This document shows, in pieces, positions 26,846-36,224 of a DNA stretch of 53,894 nucleotides. The translations under genes and the position numbers were made by a program. The notes beneath the pieces are model-generated. The model saw only the letters and a list, made by a program, of their open reading frames with translations, did no database searches and was not told where the DNA came from. Every line of letters begins with the position of its first letter. Position 1 is the first letter of the stretch. Source of the DNA: an uncultured Chlorobiaceae bacterium (GTDB taxonomy: Bacteria; Bacteroidota; Chlorobiia; Chlorobiales; Chlorobiaceae); NCBI GenBank assembly GCA_903851385.1, contig CAINOC010000103.1:1-53894 (forward strand), in the 5' to 3' direction.

Positions 26846-28492
26846 TTACTGATGAGTTTGTCCCTCTTTATCATATTCACCCCCAGTAAACTTTCCGACA
26901 TCAACTGCATTTTTTTCAGGTGCATCATCAATACTTGCATCTAAAGCATTGAGAACGGAGTCCGGCCCTGAAAGCAGCTCATCCGGCATAATGGCTTTTA
27001 TAACCTCAGCAGGTGGATGAATATTTTGGGGTGCTTCATCCGAAACAATCCTGATTTTTTTTCTTGGTGCAGCCTCGACACTCCTATCCACTTCATGTTC
27101 AACAATCTCTTTTGACTCCTTGATACCGGGCTCAGCAGATTCAAAGGAAACGTCATCCATATTCATCATACTTTTCACTATTGACGGCGTACTCTCTTCG
27201 GGAGCTTTAATAGTAATCTTCTTACGCTTCGGAGCGGCATCTTCATCAGCGTCATCGACAATCTTCATTCTTTTAGCAGACGCCGCAGAAACAGTATGTT
27301 CCTGCTTTCCGACAATATCATTCCCGAAACAATCATCATTCAATGTTGCTTCGTCATCGCTTTTAATATTGATACTCTTTCTTCTGGTACCGCTCTCACT
27401 ATCGTCATCGTCACGGCGCCGCTGATTCCTCGGCAGATCATCATTTGATTCATGAGCAGCACTTCTTGACGAACTTTTCGGAGCTGACTTCTTTCCTCCG
27501 CCACCAAAACTGGAAGTAAGCTTCATAAGTTTGCTGACCGAGCCGATCATCCCGTCATTACGCACGGCTGTTTTAATAATATTAAGCACAAAACGCTCAG
27601 CCTGTGGATTATCAGATATACTGATTACCAGTTCATTGAGGGCTGTGAGCATACCTGGAACATGCTGAAGATCGTTTTTCAGCTGTTCACGAATTTTGAA
27701 TGGAGCATCTCCAATCATCTCCTTTATTGACTCTGCGACTCTTTTCAATGAAGCCGGATCAGTGGGAAGGATGTTTTCAATTCCCTTTAAAGCATCAGCC
27801 GGTGAAAACCCTGCTTTCTGGCGCTCTCCGCCATTCGCCCCACCTTGCTGTTGACCGGTGTATTGCGGGGGCTGCTGTTCAGGATTCGAATACCCGATAT
27901 TTGCTTTGTACTGGTCAAGCAGATCCTGACCATACCCTATATTACTTTCCTGCTGCGTTATATCCGGAGCATCAAATCGAAGAGATATCACTTGAGGAAC
28001 ACACACTCCGCGTGCTCCAAGGAGAATGGCGTCTGCAACATCATCAGGCAGCTCTTTACGATAATTAAGACCAAGACGCCCTTCTATGACTGATTCAATG
28101 ACTGTTTGCAGGCGGGTAATCAATTCTGCTTCCCGCAACTCCACCATATCAAAAATCACATAAACAGGATCCTTTCCATCACGACGAATCTTAAAATTCA
28201 GCGTTGCAAAATCATGATCTTTATTACGGCTGTTCACTGAAACGGCTCCAAGATCAAATCTGTCGAGATAGTCTTTACTCGCGCCTCTTGCCCAGAAGTA
28301 AACTGCCTTATCGGAGTATATCAGGTAGTCCTGAAAGGCAATATTACCTACGCGCTCCTGATGTGATTCATAAAAAACCCCTTCAAAAAATGCAACAGGA
28401 TTTTCACCGGCATTGATGAGGCCTTTCTGAAAAAACTCAGTTACATCACTCTGTTCAGTCTGCCCTGAGATATACAAAGATAAATTAGCCAT
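26846..28492 (-). CDS. Unfamiliar protein with PH-like N-terminus and repeated basic KKIxI motifs
   Basis: I do not recognise this protein of about 548 residues. Residues about 30-145 look like a bacterial PH-type domain ([26 protein letters not shown], seen in two parts around residues 57-80). A Gln/Gly-rich linker follows at about 200-226, then a helical segment (about 228-330). The C-terminal 200 residues are low-complexity and charged. They contain four copies of a short basic-hydrophobic motif of the pattern [RK][RK]K(I/S)xIxxDxEA, at about residues 370-382, 407-419, 422-433 and 477-487. The ATG at 28492 is preferred over the GTG at 28501. It lies between csmA and ATPase copy 1, 47 bp from the latter. 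The function is unknown. Confidence 0.7.
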   Translation of the reverse strand: MANLSLYISGQTEQSDVTEFFQKGLINAGENPVAFFEGVFYESHQERVGNIAFQDYLIYSDKAVYFWARGASKDYLDRFDLGAVSVNSRNKDHDFATLNFKIRRDGKDPVYVIFDMVELREAELITRLQTVIESVIEGRLGLNYRKELPDDVADAILLGARGVCVPQVISLRFDAPDITQQESNIGYGQDLLDQYKANIGYSNPEQQPPQYTGQQQGGANGGERQKAGFSPADALKGIENILPTDPASLKRVAESIKEMIGDAPFKIREQLKNDLQHVPGMLTALNELVISISDNPQAERFVLNIIKTAVRNDGMIGSVSKLMKLTSSFGGGGKKSAPKSSSRSAAHESNDDLPRNQRRRDDDDSESGTRRKSINIKSDDEATLNDDCFGNDIVGKQEHTVSAASAKRMKIVDDADEDAAPKRKKITIKAPEESTPSIVKSMMNMDDVSFESAEPGIKESKEIVEHEVDRSVEAAPRKKIRIVSDEAPQNIHPPAEVIKAIMPDELLSGPDSVLNALDASIDDAPEKNAVDVGKFTGGEYDKEGQTHQ

Positions 28493-28711
28493 TAACAACA
28501 CTCGTTCACTTAATACTTATTGGCACGTTGAAACTAAATCTATTAAATTTTTATAATAAACAGAAATACTCGATCAACCGAAATCCATCCGGCTTCATAC
28601 ACGATGGCGCTGATTTCGACAAAGAGTGAAGATAAAAAACAGAGGTACCTGCATCATGCATAAGATGAAAGAAACAGGCAGGGCTGAAAGAAGGGCTTAA
28701 TGATGTACAAT

Positions 28712-28746
28712 AAAAAAGGCAGTGAAATCAAATACTTTTCACTGCC
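28712..28746 (-). terminator. Rho-independent terminator after csmA
   Basis: Read on the minus strand, GGCAGTGAAA and TTTCACTGCC form a perfect 10-bp stem followed by six T residues. It ends the csmC-csmA transcript before the downstream 549-codon gene. Confidence 0.9.
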
Positions 28747-28769
28747 TGAAAATGGAAATTCTGCGGTGC

Positions 28770-29012
28770 TTATTTCGCAAACTTTGAAGTTACTTCTTTC
28801 GAAGGAACAGCATAGCCTGTGACTTCAGGTGATGATCCACGAAGGCTTGTACCTCCGCCCATGCTACCATAAGCATTGCGATTGATTCTCATTGTGCCTT
28901 TGCCTAAAGAATCAAAAAGCATACCGACGGTTTCCCAATGTCCTTCAACCATTACCTCAAAAATGCGTCCGGCTGCAGCCAGGATATCGGTAAAAACGCC
29001 ACCACCACTCAT
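28770..29012 (-). CDS. csmA: Chlorosome baseplate protein CsmA (precursor)
   Basis: CsmA is the most abundant chlorosome envelope protein and builds the paracrystalline baseplate that binds bacteriochlorophyll a. The 80-residue precursor starts [20 protein letters not shown] and carries His25 in EGHW, implicated in pigment binding. The known mature form is about 59 residues, so the C-terminal 20 residues (after LRG) would be removed. An AAGGAGG ribosome binding site lies just upstream, the best in this window, fitting high expression. csmC is upstream on the same strand and a terminator follows. Confidence 0.97.
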   Translation of the reverse strand: MSGGGVFTDILAAAGRIFEVMVEGHWETVGMLFDSLGKGTMRINRNAYGSMGGGTSLRGSSPEVTGYAVPSKEVTSKFAK

Positions 29013-29156
29013 AATTCCTCCTTGGAATTTAATTATTGGAAAGTTATCAAAAGATTTAAAACTGGATTCTTACTTTGTTTTAAAGTAATAAACAAAAAAC
29101 AAAAGAAAAAGAAAACTCAGACCAAAAGAGAAAAAAAGGCAAAAAAGAACGTTTAT
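29013..29156 (-). promoter_or_regulatory. csmC-csmA intergenic region with polypyrimidine tract
   Basis: On the plus strand, 29093-29152 is almost only A, with G and a few C, so the csmC-csmA transcript carries a long pyrimidine-rich, U-rich stretch. I see no stable hairpin in it. It could be an mRNA processing or stability site that favours csmA over csmC, or hold a csmA promoter; the sequence does not decide. Confidence 0.3.
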
Positions 29157-29576
29157 CTATTTTCTAATCGGACCTTTCTGAAAGGATCCGGTAAAATTCT
29201 TTACCACTTCAGAAGCAGAGACCCCTGCATCGCCAACTGCTGTTGCAGCATTGCCTGTTGCATTTTCAACAGTTTCAACAGCACTTGCATACAATTCATT
29301 GGCAGTTCTTGACGCATCTTTAACTGTAATTGCAACACGGTCGATGGTTTCACCAACAACACCGCCTGTACTGCCGAGCAGATTACCGATACCCGACGCA
29401 TCGATAACAGCGCCTACTGTGCCTGTTACTGTATCAAACACATTGCCAGCGATATTCAGCCCACCTACAACAGCGCTCTGTCCGGTTAAAAGAACGCTTT
29501 CAGCAAGAAACGTAAGGCGATCAGTGAAATCGAGCTCTTTGAAATCCTTACGAAGTTTCTGGTACGATTCAGACAT
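29157..29576 (-). CDS. csmC: Chlorosome envelope protein CsmC
   Basis: CsmC is a chlorosome envelope protein of the CsmC/CsmD group. The 139-residue protein starts [12 protein letters not shown]. It has long Gly/Ala/Val-rich stretches (about residues 35-80, [21 protein letters not shown]) that form hydrophobic helices with little charge, as expected for insertion into the chlorosome monolayer. I chose the ATG at 29576, which has GGAGAG 4 bases upstream; a frame start at 29588 adds four residues. It lies 144 bp upstream of csmA, as in other green sulfur bacteria. Confidence 0.93.
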   Translation of the reverse strand: MSESYQKLRKDFKELDFTDRLTFLAESVLLTGQSAVVGGLNIAGNVFDTVTGTVGAVIDASGIGNLLGSTGGVVGETIDRVAITVKDASRTANELYASAVETVENATGNAATAVGDAGVSASEVVKNFTGSFQKGPIRK

Positions 29577-29698
29577 TCTGCTCTCCATGGAAATGAGGCA
29601 TTTGTTTTAACACTGCCTCTGTTATGATGATAGACTTATTATATGTTAAAAAGTAAACATAAAAATCGATCTAAACAAGTACTCCCCAACACGTCAAT

Positions 29699-30925
29699 TT
29701 ACCCCCTATCGTACGCCTTTTGCTGTTTTTGCACCTTGCCCTGCTCGTGACTATCGAGATCAAATGGAATATGCAGCCATTTCTCCTTGAAGACAGCATC
29801 CCCTGGCTCGAGACCAGTAAGGCTGATCGGAAGCGTGATGATTTTACGCTGATTGCCGATCTGCACAAACAATTCATCTCCGGTCACCCAAACATCGATA
29901 TCAACCGGATTGGCAAACATCAGCTTCAACTGTACCTCATAGACATTACCGATCCGGACAAACTTGATCGGCGGCTCATCATACATCATATCTGACGGAT
30001 CAGTATCGCCATACATATCTTTGGCAAACATCTCAAGGGACTGGAGACCGACAATTTCCTGCTCGTACATCCTGAGCTTTTTAACAGGAAGAGGGGAAAA
30101 TCCTTCTTCTATCTCACCAAGGTATTTCTGTTGAATAGCCTTCCAATTTTCAAGGTATCCACTGTCCTCGTTGGTGTCAAGAAGCCGGTTTACAAGTACC
30201 ATATCGACCTTGAAGCCGTAGAGATTCAGATAGGTCAATGCGCGCATGGTCTCCTTGATCGACATTTTCTCCGCATTCATCACCAGGCGAACTGTAGATT
30301 TTTTATTATCGGTAAGGATGTCGCGGATATCTTCAAGTTCATCAAATACCTGATCAACTGAATCAAGAGCATCTGCAGGAGGAATAAAAAACGCGATCTT
30401 GTCAGACATTCTCGAAAGAGGCTTGCTGAGGGGCTTGATAAGGTATTTATTGACATTTTTCACCGCTTTCATTCCCCATGCGAGGGTATCGGGAAGGGAG
30501 AGAAGTCGCAGGGTTTCGCCTGTCGGCGCAGTGTCGAGTACAAGAACATCATAAAGGCCGGATGCTTTGTAGCGCTTTATTCTCAAAAGGGAAAAAAGCT
30601 CTTCCATTCCGGGAAGAATGGTCATTTCATCAGCCATAACCCCGGAAACTCCCTGGGCCATAAAAATTCTTGTGTAGTACTTCTGTACTGAGTGCCAATT
30701 CTGCTTGAGATCCACATAGGGGTTGACCTCAATTGCATCGAGATTTTCCTTGATCTTTGTCGGTTCTGCGCCGAGAGAGAGGTTAAATGAATCCGAGAGA
30801 CTGTGAGCGGGATCGGTTGATAGTACCAGGGTGCGATAGCCAAGCTGCGACAAGCGGACAGCCGTGGCAGCAGAAACACTGGTTTTGCCTACCCCGCCTT
30901 TACCTGTGAACGTTAAAATACGCAT
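29699..30925 (-). CDS. Get3/ArsA-type ATPase with C-terminal HSP20-like domain (copy 2)
   Basis: This 408-residue homologue of the ATPase at 25.6 kb has the P-loop GKGGVGKTS, the canonical switch STDPAHSLSD and VLDTAPTGETLRLL. A C-terminal HSP20-like domain (about residues 320-395, IGNVYEVQLKLMFAN...VWVTGDELFVQIGN) follows. It contains no cysteine, so a Get3-type zinc clasp or ArsA-type arsenite site is absent. It lies 122 bp upstream of csmC on the same strand, so it may lead the csmC-csmA transcript. The two ATPases are divergent paralogues, not a recent duplication. They may act as a heterodimer or sequentially; that is inference. Confidence 0.86.
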   Translation of the reverse strand: MRILTFTGKGGVGKTSVSAATAVRLSQLGYRTLVLSTDPAHSLSDSFNLSLGAEPTKIKENLDAIEVNPYVDLKQNWHSVQKYYTRIFMAQGVSGVMADEMTILPGMEELFSLLRIKRYKASGLYDVLVLDTAPTGETLRLLSLPDTLAWGMKAVKNVNKYLIKPLSKPLSRMSDKIAFFIPPADALDSVDQVFDELEDIRDILTDNKKSTVRLVMNAEKMSIKETMRALTYLNLYGFKVDMVLVNRLLDTNEDSGYLENWKAIQQKYLGEIEEGFSPLPVKKLRMYEQEIVGLQSLEMFAKDMYGDTDPSDMMYDEPPIKFVRIGNVYEVQLKLMFANPVDIDVWVTGDELFVQIGNQRKIITLPISLTGLEPGDAVFKEKWLHIPFDLDSHEQGKVQKQQKAYDRG

Positions 30926-31249
30926 GAACCAAACATTGATTTAGGTATACAAAGGAAAAACCATAAGAAGTTAAAGATATAACTCTCTTGGGACACTACA
31001 AAGGAATCTAACATACACACATCTGGCAATGTTAAAAATTTCATTCTCGTTCGTGTTGTTTGAATCTTCACAATGACATGCATCAACAATCAATGCCACA
31101 AGGCCTGCGTGCACCCAACTAAAGAAAATGCAATATTATATAAGAACTGACTTTGCCATCTCAAAAGGGAATGTCGTGGAAGGGTTTGCAAATGAACGTT
31201 CCACTCGTTTAATTAATCCATCTCAAGTTAAGCACTATCACTTTTTTTG
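30926..31249. other. Divergent intergenic region between ATPase copy 2 and pyrK
   Basis: This 324-bp gap should hold the promoters of the minus-strand ATPase gene and the plus-strand pyrK group. I see no hairpin, riboswitch or RNA gene. The only frame of note is a 25-codon ORF at 31073-31150 with three cysteines in a CX4CX3C spacing plus two histidines. It lacks a ribosome binding site and I do not call it a gene. Confidence 0.4.
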
Positions 31250-32056
31250 ATGAGCCCCGTTATGCCCGGAACAAACACATTTGAAGATGTCAAGGCGACC
31301 ATAGTCCAGACCCGCTGCGTCAGCAGTGATGTCAGCATCATCACTCTTGACTGCCCATCTATTGCTGCCACGGCAAAACCAGGAAACTTTGTTAATGTAA
31401 AGGTCAACTCCAGCACACAACCGCTGCTCAGAAGACCATTTTCCATTCACAATGTGCAGGGAAACCTTATTGAGATCATGGTTAAATCCATCGGATGCGG
31501 CACTGCCCTTTTCTGCGAATCCCAGGAAGGCTCAACAGTGATGGTACTTGGACCTCTGGGGAATTGTTTTACTATACCCGACCATGATTTCAAGACCGCT
31601 CTTCTCGTTTCGGGAGGGATCGGCACGGCTCCAATGCTTTTTCTGGAAAAAACACTTGCAGCTCAGGGGATAAAGGTGATCAACCTGATTGGAGGACGGA
31701 CAAAAGAGGACCTACTTGCTCAAAACCTGAGTAACTGCCGGTTCGCGACAGATGATGGCTCTATAGGGTTCAAAGGCACCGTGGTGGATCTGCTTCGGAA
31801 TGAGCTCCCGGATATCGAAAATGATGGCACTCTCAAGCTCTTCGCATGTGGCCCCAATCCGATGCTGAAAGCACTTGCTAAGTTCTGCAATGAACGCCAT
31901 ATAGCATGTGATGTTTCGCTTGAATCTGTGATGGGTTGCGGTATTGGCATCTGCTATGGATGCAGTGTTGAAATCAATACGCCGAATGGGGGCGCTCGAA
32001 CCATCCTCTTATGCAGGGAAGGAGCTGTGATTGACGCAAAACAGCTTGTAGTATAG
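31250..32056 (+). CDS. pyrK: Dihydroorotate dehydrogenase electron transfer subunit
   Basis: PyrK passes electrons from the PyrD flavin to NAD+ in the class 1B dihydroorotate dehydrogenase of pyrimidine synthesis. The protein of about 268 residues has the FAD-binding RRPFSI motif, the NAD-binding VSGGIGTAPM, and a C-terminal [2Fe-2S] cluster of four cysteines (CGIGICYGC plus the later LLCREG). pyrD is not in this window. The start may be 31250 (ATG after a TTG) or the ATG at 31262; no ribosome binding site separates them. Confidence 0.88.
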   Translation: MSPVMPGTNTFEDVKATIVQTRCVSSDVSIITLDCPSIAATAKPGNFVNVKVNSSTQPLLRRPFSIHNVQGNLIEIMVKSIGCGTALFCESQEGSTVMVLGPLGNCFTIPDHDFKTALLVSGGIGTAPMLFLEKTLAAQGIKVINLIGGRTKEDLLAQNLSNCRFATDDGSIGFKGTVVDLLRNELPDIENDGTLKLFACGPNPMLKALAKFCNERHIACDVSLESVMGCGIGICYGCSVEINTPNGGARTILLCREGAVIDAKQLVV

Positions 32057-32127
32057 AACGTAGAGATATATCTTTTATGAGCCGGGAAATCATTCCCTAA
32101 TACTTTGATCAACGAATAGAAAACACT

Positions 32128-32583
32128 ATGGCAAAAGGCGTTAATAAGGTGATTCTTCTCGGAAGACTCGGCGGAGAACCGGAAAGCCGTCAGGCGGGAT
32201 CAACAACAGTATCAAACTTTACCGTCGCGACAAGCGAAAAATTCAAAAACCAGCAGGGAGAGTGGCAGGAGAGAACTGAATGGCATAGAATTGTTGCCTG
32301 GGGACGGTTGGCAGAAATATGCAAAGAGTATCTACATAAAGGATCGCAAGTATATGTTGAGGGAAGGCTGCAGACCCGGAGCTGGGAAAAAGAGGGTGTA
32401 AAACAATACACCACTGAGGTCGTGATCACCGAAATGCAGATGCTTGATGGAAAGCCTTCCGGACAGGGATATAACGAAGGACCATCGCAAGGATACGATC
32501 GTCAGCAGAACAACTCACCTGCATTTTCCACTCCACCTTCGGGCCCGTTGCTTGAAGATGAAAAAGATGATCTGCCCTTTTAA
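32128..32583 (+). CDS. ssb: Single-stranded DNA-binding protein
   Basis: SSB coats single-stranded DNA. The 151-residue protein has the N-terminal OB fold ([17 protein letters not shown]... WHRIVAWG... [11 protein letters not shown]), a Gln/Gly/Ser-rich linker from about residue 112, and the acidic C-terminal tail ending DDLPF, which binds partner proteins. It lies 45 bp upstream of holA in a plausible replication unit. Confidence 0.97.
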   Translation: MAKGVNKVILLGRLGGEPESRQAGSTTVSNFTVATSEKFKNQQGEWQERTEWHRIVAWGRLAEICKEYLHKGSQVYVEGRLQTRSWEKEGVKQYTTEVVITEMQMLDGKPSGQGYNEGPSQGYDRQQNNSPAFSTPPSGPLLEDEKDDLPF

Positions 32584-32628
32584 ACTGTTATTAAAGTCGA
32601 GGGCGCACTCCGGTGCACCCCACCCCTC

Positions 32629-33669
32629 ATGGATGCAATAAAAAAACACATTCTTGCCGGTACTATTTCACCGGTTTATTTCTTTTATGGTACTGAAGGC
32701 TTTCTGAAGGAAGAGTGTGCAGAGATGATCAGAACTGCACTATTCCCATCAGAAAGTGATGCCGCATGCAACACACATATCCTTTACGGTCCGGATTTAA
32801 CTCTTGGAGAGCTGATATCGAAGGCATCCGAATACCCTATGTTCACTCCTAAACAGCTCATCATTGTCCGGCAGTTTGATAAAATTAAAAAGCCCCAGAC
32901 AAAAGAGTTGCAGAAACAGCACGATGAAAAATTCAGCAACTATATCAAAAGTCCGGCAGACTTTACCGTTCTGATAGTTGATGCTGATCAGGTAGAAAAA
33001 AAAGATCTTGAAAAAACCCCGTTCAGCGCGCTAAAAAAATACCGGCATGAGTTCCCGGTCATAAAAGCTCCTGAAATTTTCGCCACCAATAGAGCAAAGG
33101 CTTCCGGATGGGATTTTGAACCAGATGCACTCAAAGCTTTTACGACCTATATCCAGCCATCGGCACGTGAAATATGCCATGAGATCGAAAAGATTATCAT
33201 GTACGCCTCTGCTCGAAACACCGAAAAACGGATCACAGCACATGATGTTTATGACTGTGTCGGGATATCCCGCACCTACAACGTCTTTGAACTTGAAAAA
33301 GCCCTTGCAGACAGAAACCTGAGACTCTGCAGTGGCATATCACTCATGATTATGGATCAGGAAGGACAGAAGGAGGGACTCGGCAACATTGTCCGCTTTC
33401 TCACCACCTTTTATATTCGCCTCTGGAAGCTTTCAATTCCCAACGTCAAGCAGCTTCCCCAGGCAGAAATTGCAAAAATTCTCGGCATGTTCGGCAAACA
33501 GGAGTACTTCGTTAAAAACTATCTCACCTATACCAGATCATTCTCTTTACAAGACAGTGAACATGCTATTGCGGCATTGAGAGACACAGATGCAGCGCTC
33601 AAAGGGCTGCTTCCCTACCCGGATGAAAAATATCTGCTTCTCCGGCTTATGCAGAAACTGCTTGGCTGA
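32629..33669 (+). CDS. holA: DNA polymerase III subunit delta
   Basis: HolA is the clamp-loader delta subunit that opens the beta sliding clamp. The 346-residue protein shows the family N-terminus (PVYFFYGTEGFLKEE), the lower-identity AAA-like region without a working Walker A, and the C-terminal helical collar around residues 230-345 (KGLLPYPDEKYLLLRL at the end). The position after ssb supports it. It converges with the SDR gene at 33.7 kb. Confidence 0.87.
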   Translation: MDAIKKHILAGTISPVYFFYGTEGFLKEECAEMIRTALFPSESDAACNTHILYGPDLTLGELISKASEYPMFTPKQLIIVRQFDKIKKPQTKELQKQHDEKFSNYIKSPADFTVLIVDADQVEKKDLEKTPFSALKKYRHEFPVIKAPEIFATNRAKASGWDFEPDALKAFTTYIQPSAREICHEIEKIIMYASARNTEKRITAHDVYDCVGISRTYNVFELEKALADRNLRLCSGISLMIMDQEGQKEGLGNIVRFLTTFYIRLWKLSIPNVKQLPQAEIAKILGMFGKQEYFVKNYLTYTRSFSLQDSEHAIAALRDTDAALKGLLPYPDEKYLLLRLMQKLLG

Positions 33670-33693
33670 CCGATTATCTTTCGCATCCTTACT

Positions 33694-34686
33694 TTACAGC
33701 CACCCTTGCTGACGATACCAGGAAATGGTTTTGGCAATCCCTTCAGCGAGAGAGCTTGAAGCAGTAAAACCAAAATCGAGCAGGGCTCGCTCTGGAGAGC
33801 AAACCCAATAATCCTGGACAAGTTCATTAGCCTTGTCGCGACTGATAAGCGAAGGTTTGCCGGATAAGGAACCTGCCGAACCAATCACCATACCAACAAG
33901 AAAGACAAGCGGGTCAGGTAACGATATCTTGAACAATTTCTTAAAACCCAGTATTGGCTGCGAAGCGGCAATAAGTTCATTCCAAGAGCTCGACAGGGGA
34001 GATGTTATATAATATATACGGCCTTTAGCCCGATCCGAGCGAGCCGCCATCATGATTCCGCTTACAAGATCGTCAACATAAATCATGCTGAAACGTTGCC
34101 GCGCAGCACTACCGGCTGTTACCAATACCCCTTTGGCAAGCATCTGAAAAACCTGCAGTACATCCCTGTCGCCTGGACCATAAACTGCGGGAGGACGAAC
34201 GATGGTAACCGGAATATCGGCTGAACGTTCGAGACAAAGGGCTTCAGCCCTTAATTTACTGCGGCCATAGGCACTCACCGGACGGGGAATATCTGACTCC
34301 CGGACACCACAGACACCTTCAGAAGCTGGACCAGCAGCTGTAAGCGATGATACAAAAAGAAACCTCTTCAAGTCAGGGTTGTGCATACTGACGGCATCAA
34401 GGAGGTTTTGTACCGGCATCACATTACCTGCGTCATACCCTGCTTCGTCCAAAGCTTTAGTCAAACCTGCAAGGTGCACAATCCGGTCAACGCCCCGCAC
34501 GGCAAGAGCCAGAGCAGCCGGATCGCTGAAACTACCCTGAATGACCTCCACTCCTTCCGGTAGTGCTCCACCTGAACTTTCGTGTCGAAGAAAAACCCTT
34601 ATTTTCTCCCCCTCTTTTGCAAGATAGCTCAGCAGCCTCGCACCAATAAACCCAGTAGAACCGGTCACAAGTATTGTTTCAGGCAT
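33694..34686 (-). CDS. NAD(P)-dependent epimerase/dehydratase (extended SDR)
   Basis: This extended SDR protein of about 330 residues has ILVTGSTGFIGARLL at the N-terminus (TGxxGxxG) and the catalytic YGRSK (YxxxK). It resembles sterol dehydrogenase/dihydroflavonol reductase-like proteins, as does the SDR at 18.6 kb. The ATG at 34686 lies at the family N-terminus; a frame to 34704 adds six residues. It is divergent from an alpha-oxoamine synthase gene across a 239-bp gap. The two could act in one lipid or sugar pathway, but that is inference. Confidence 0.8.
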   Translation of the reverse strand: MPETILVTGSTGFIGARLLSYLAKEGEKIRVFLRHESSGGALPEGVEVIQGSFSDPAALALAVRGVDRIVHLAGLTKALDEAGYDAGNVMPVQNLLDAVSMHNPDLKRFLFVSSLTAAGPASEGVCGVRESDIPRPVSAYGRSKLRAEALCLERSADIPVTIVRPPAVYGPGDRDVLQVFQMLAKGVLVTAGSAARQRFSMIYVDDLVSGIMMAARSDRAKGRIYYITSPLSSSWNELIAASQPILGFKKLFKISLPDPLVFLVGMVIGSAGSLSGKPSLISRDKANELVQDYWVCSPERALLDFGFTASSSLAEGIAKTISWYRQQGWL

Positions 34687-34925
34687 ATCTTTTATATTTC
34701 CCATTTTTTAGGTTCCCGTGATGCGAATTTTCATGCTGGTTGTACCAACAGGAAAAAACTAGAGCGTGCGGTAAACAAAAAAACAAAAATTTTAATACAT
34801 TTGAGTACTTGGCTAAAACCCACATGCTTAAAACCCGGTCAGAGAACGAAAATAGATAAGGAAACGACCGTAAATACACGAAATTCCAGCTTTTTTTGCT
34901 ACAGCTGAAGTAAATTTGCGTTACT

Positions 34926-36128
34926 GTGGATAAAACAAAAGACTTATTTAAAAAATGCATTGAGTTTACCCTTGCCGATGAAGTGAAGGCTCAGGGCATA
35001 TATCCCTTTTTTCACCCTATAGACGAAAACGAAGGTCCAGTAGTCACTTTTGGAGGCCGAAAACTGGTCATGGCCGGCTCAAACAACTATCTCGGACTTA
35101 CCGCTGACCCAAGGGTAAAAGAGGCCTCAATCAACGCTATCAACAAATACGGTACCAGTTGCAGTGGCTCGCGATATATGACCGGCACCGTCAATCTGCA
35201 CGTTGAACTGGAGGAGAAGCTTGCCGACTTTTTTGAAAAGGAACGATGCCTGCTCTTCAGCACCGGATACCAGACAGGGCAGGGCATTATCCCGACTCTG
35301 GTCCAACGGGGTGAATACATTGTATCGGACCGCGATAACCATGCAAGCCTTGTAGCTGCATCCATTATGGCTCAGGGAGCAGGGGCAAATTTTGTACGCT
35401 ATAACCACAACAACATGGAAGACCTGGAGCGCGTGCTTCAGAACATTCCCGGAAATGCAGGACGACTGATTGTTTCTGATGGAGTGTTCTCAGTTTCAGG
35501 CGAAATTGTCGATCTCCCGGGTCTGGTGACATTAGCAAAGAAATATGACGCCCGCATTCTTATTGACGACGCTCATGCGGTAGGAGTAATCGGTAAAAAC
35601 GGCAGGGGAACCCCATCAGAGTTCGGTCTTGTCAGCGATGTTGATCTCATTATGGGAACATTCTCAAAAACCTTCGGATCGCTCGGAGGTTACGTTGCAG
35701 GTGACAGGAGCGTCATTAACTATATCAAACACAACGCATCTTCGCTTATTTTCAGCGCTTCGCCTACACCTGCCAGCGTTGCTGCCGTTCTGACAACACT
35801 TGAAATCATCCGTAATGAGCCTGAGCGTATGGAACGGCTTATCGCAAATACAGATTACGTACGCCAAGGGCTTCTTAACGCAGGGTTTACACTTCTGCCT
35901 TCACGTACTGCTATCGTTACAGTCCTGATAAAGGATCAGATGAAAACCCTTCTCTTTTGGAAAAAGCTGTTTGATGCCGGAGTGTATGTTAACGCTTTCA
36001 TCCGCCCAGGCGTCATGCCGGGCCACGAGGCACTCCGCACAAGCTTTATGGCAACCCACGAGCGTGAACATCTTGACAAGGTTGTTAATGAGTTCACCGC
36101 CATCGGCAGGGAACTTGGGGTCATCTGA
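34926..36128 (+). CDS. Alpha-oxoamine synthase family aminotransferase (BioF/KBL/SPT type)
   Basis: This 400-residue PLP enzyme of the alpha-oxoamine synthase family condenses an amino acid with an acyl-CoA or acyl-ACP. Visible residues are His139 (pyridine-stacking, SDRDNHASL), the Asp-Asp-Ala-His of IDDAHAVG, and the PLP lysine Lys248 in GTFSKTFGS. Family members make 8-amino-7-oxononanoate, 2-amino-3-ketobutyrate, 3-ketosphinganine or related products; the motifs do not decide which. No biotin genes are adjacent. The start is GTG at 34926. A sphingolipid-like lipid role would fit the nearby SDR, but no other support is present. Confidence 0.8.
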   Translation: MDKTKDLFKKCIEFTLADEVKAQGIYPFFHPIDENEGPVVTFGGRKLVMAGSNNYLGLTADPRVKEASINAINKYGTSCSGSRYMTGTVNLHVELEEKLADFFEKERCLLFSTGYQTGQGIIPTLVQRGEYIVSDRDNHASLVAASIMAQGAGANFVRYNHNNMEDLERVLQNIPGNAGRLIVSDGVFSVSGEIVDLPGLVTLAKKYDARILIDDAHAVGVIGKNGRGTPSEFGLVSDVDLIMGTFSKTFGSLGGYVAGDRSVINYIKHNASSLIFSASPTPASVAAVLTTLEIIRNEPERMERLIANTDYVRQGLLNAGFTLLPSRTAIVTVLIKDQMKTLLFWKKLFDAGVYVNAFIRPGVMPGHEALRTSFMATHEREHLDKVVNEFTAIGRELGVI

Positions 36129-36161
36129 ATCATAAGTCCTTACAAGAGAATATTTTCGAGT

Positions 36162-36181
36162 TCCCCGGCAAACACCGGGGA
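36162..36181 (+). terminator. Weak terminator-like hairpin after the alpha-oxoamine synthase gene
   Basis: TCCCCGG and CCGGGGA form a 7-bp GC-rich stem with a CAAACA loop, about 35 bp after the stop codon. Only a short T-rich stretch follows, so termination is uncertain. Confidence 0.5.
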
Positions 36182-36224
36182 TTTGTTCCCCGATTTTCCT
36201 CTGATCCAACACCAACCATTTTTG

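Noticed and set aside
25644-30925. Arsenic resistance operon based on ArsA similarity
   Set aside because: No arsB, acr3, arsC or arsR nearby, and the arsenite-binding cysteines are missing.
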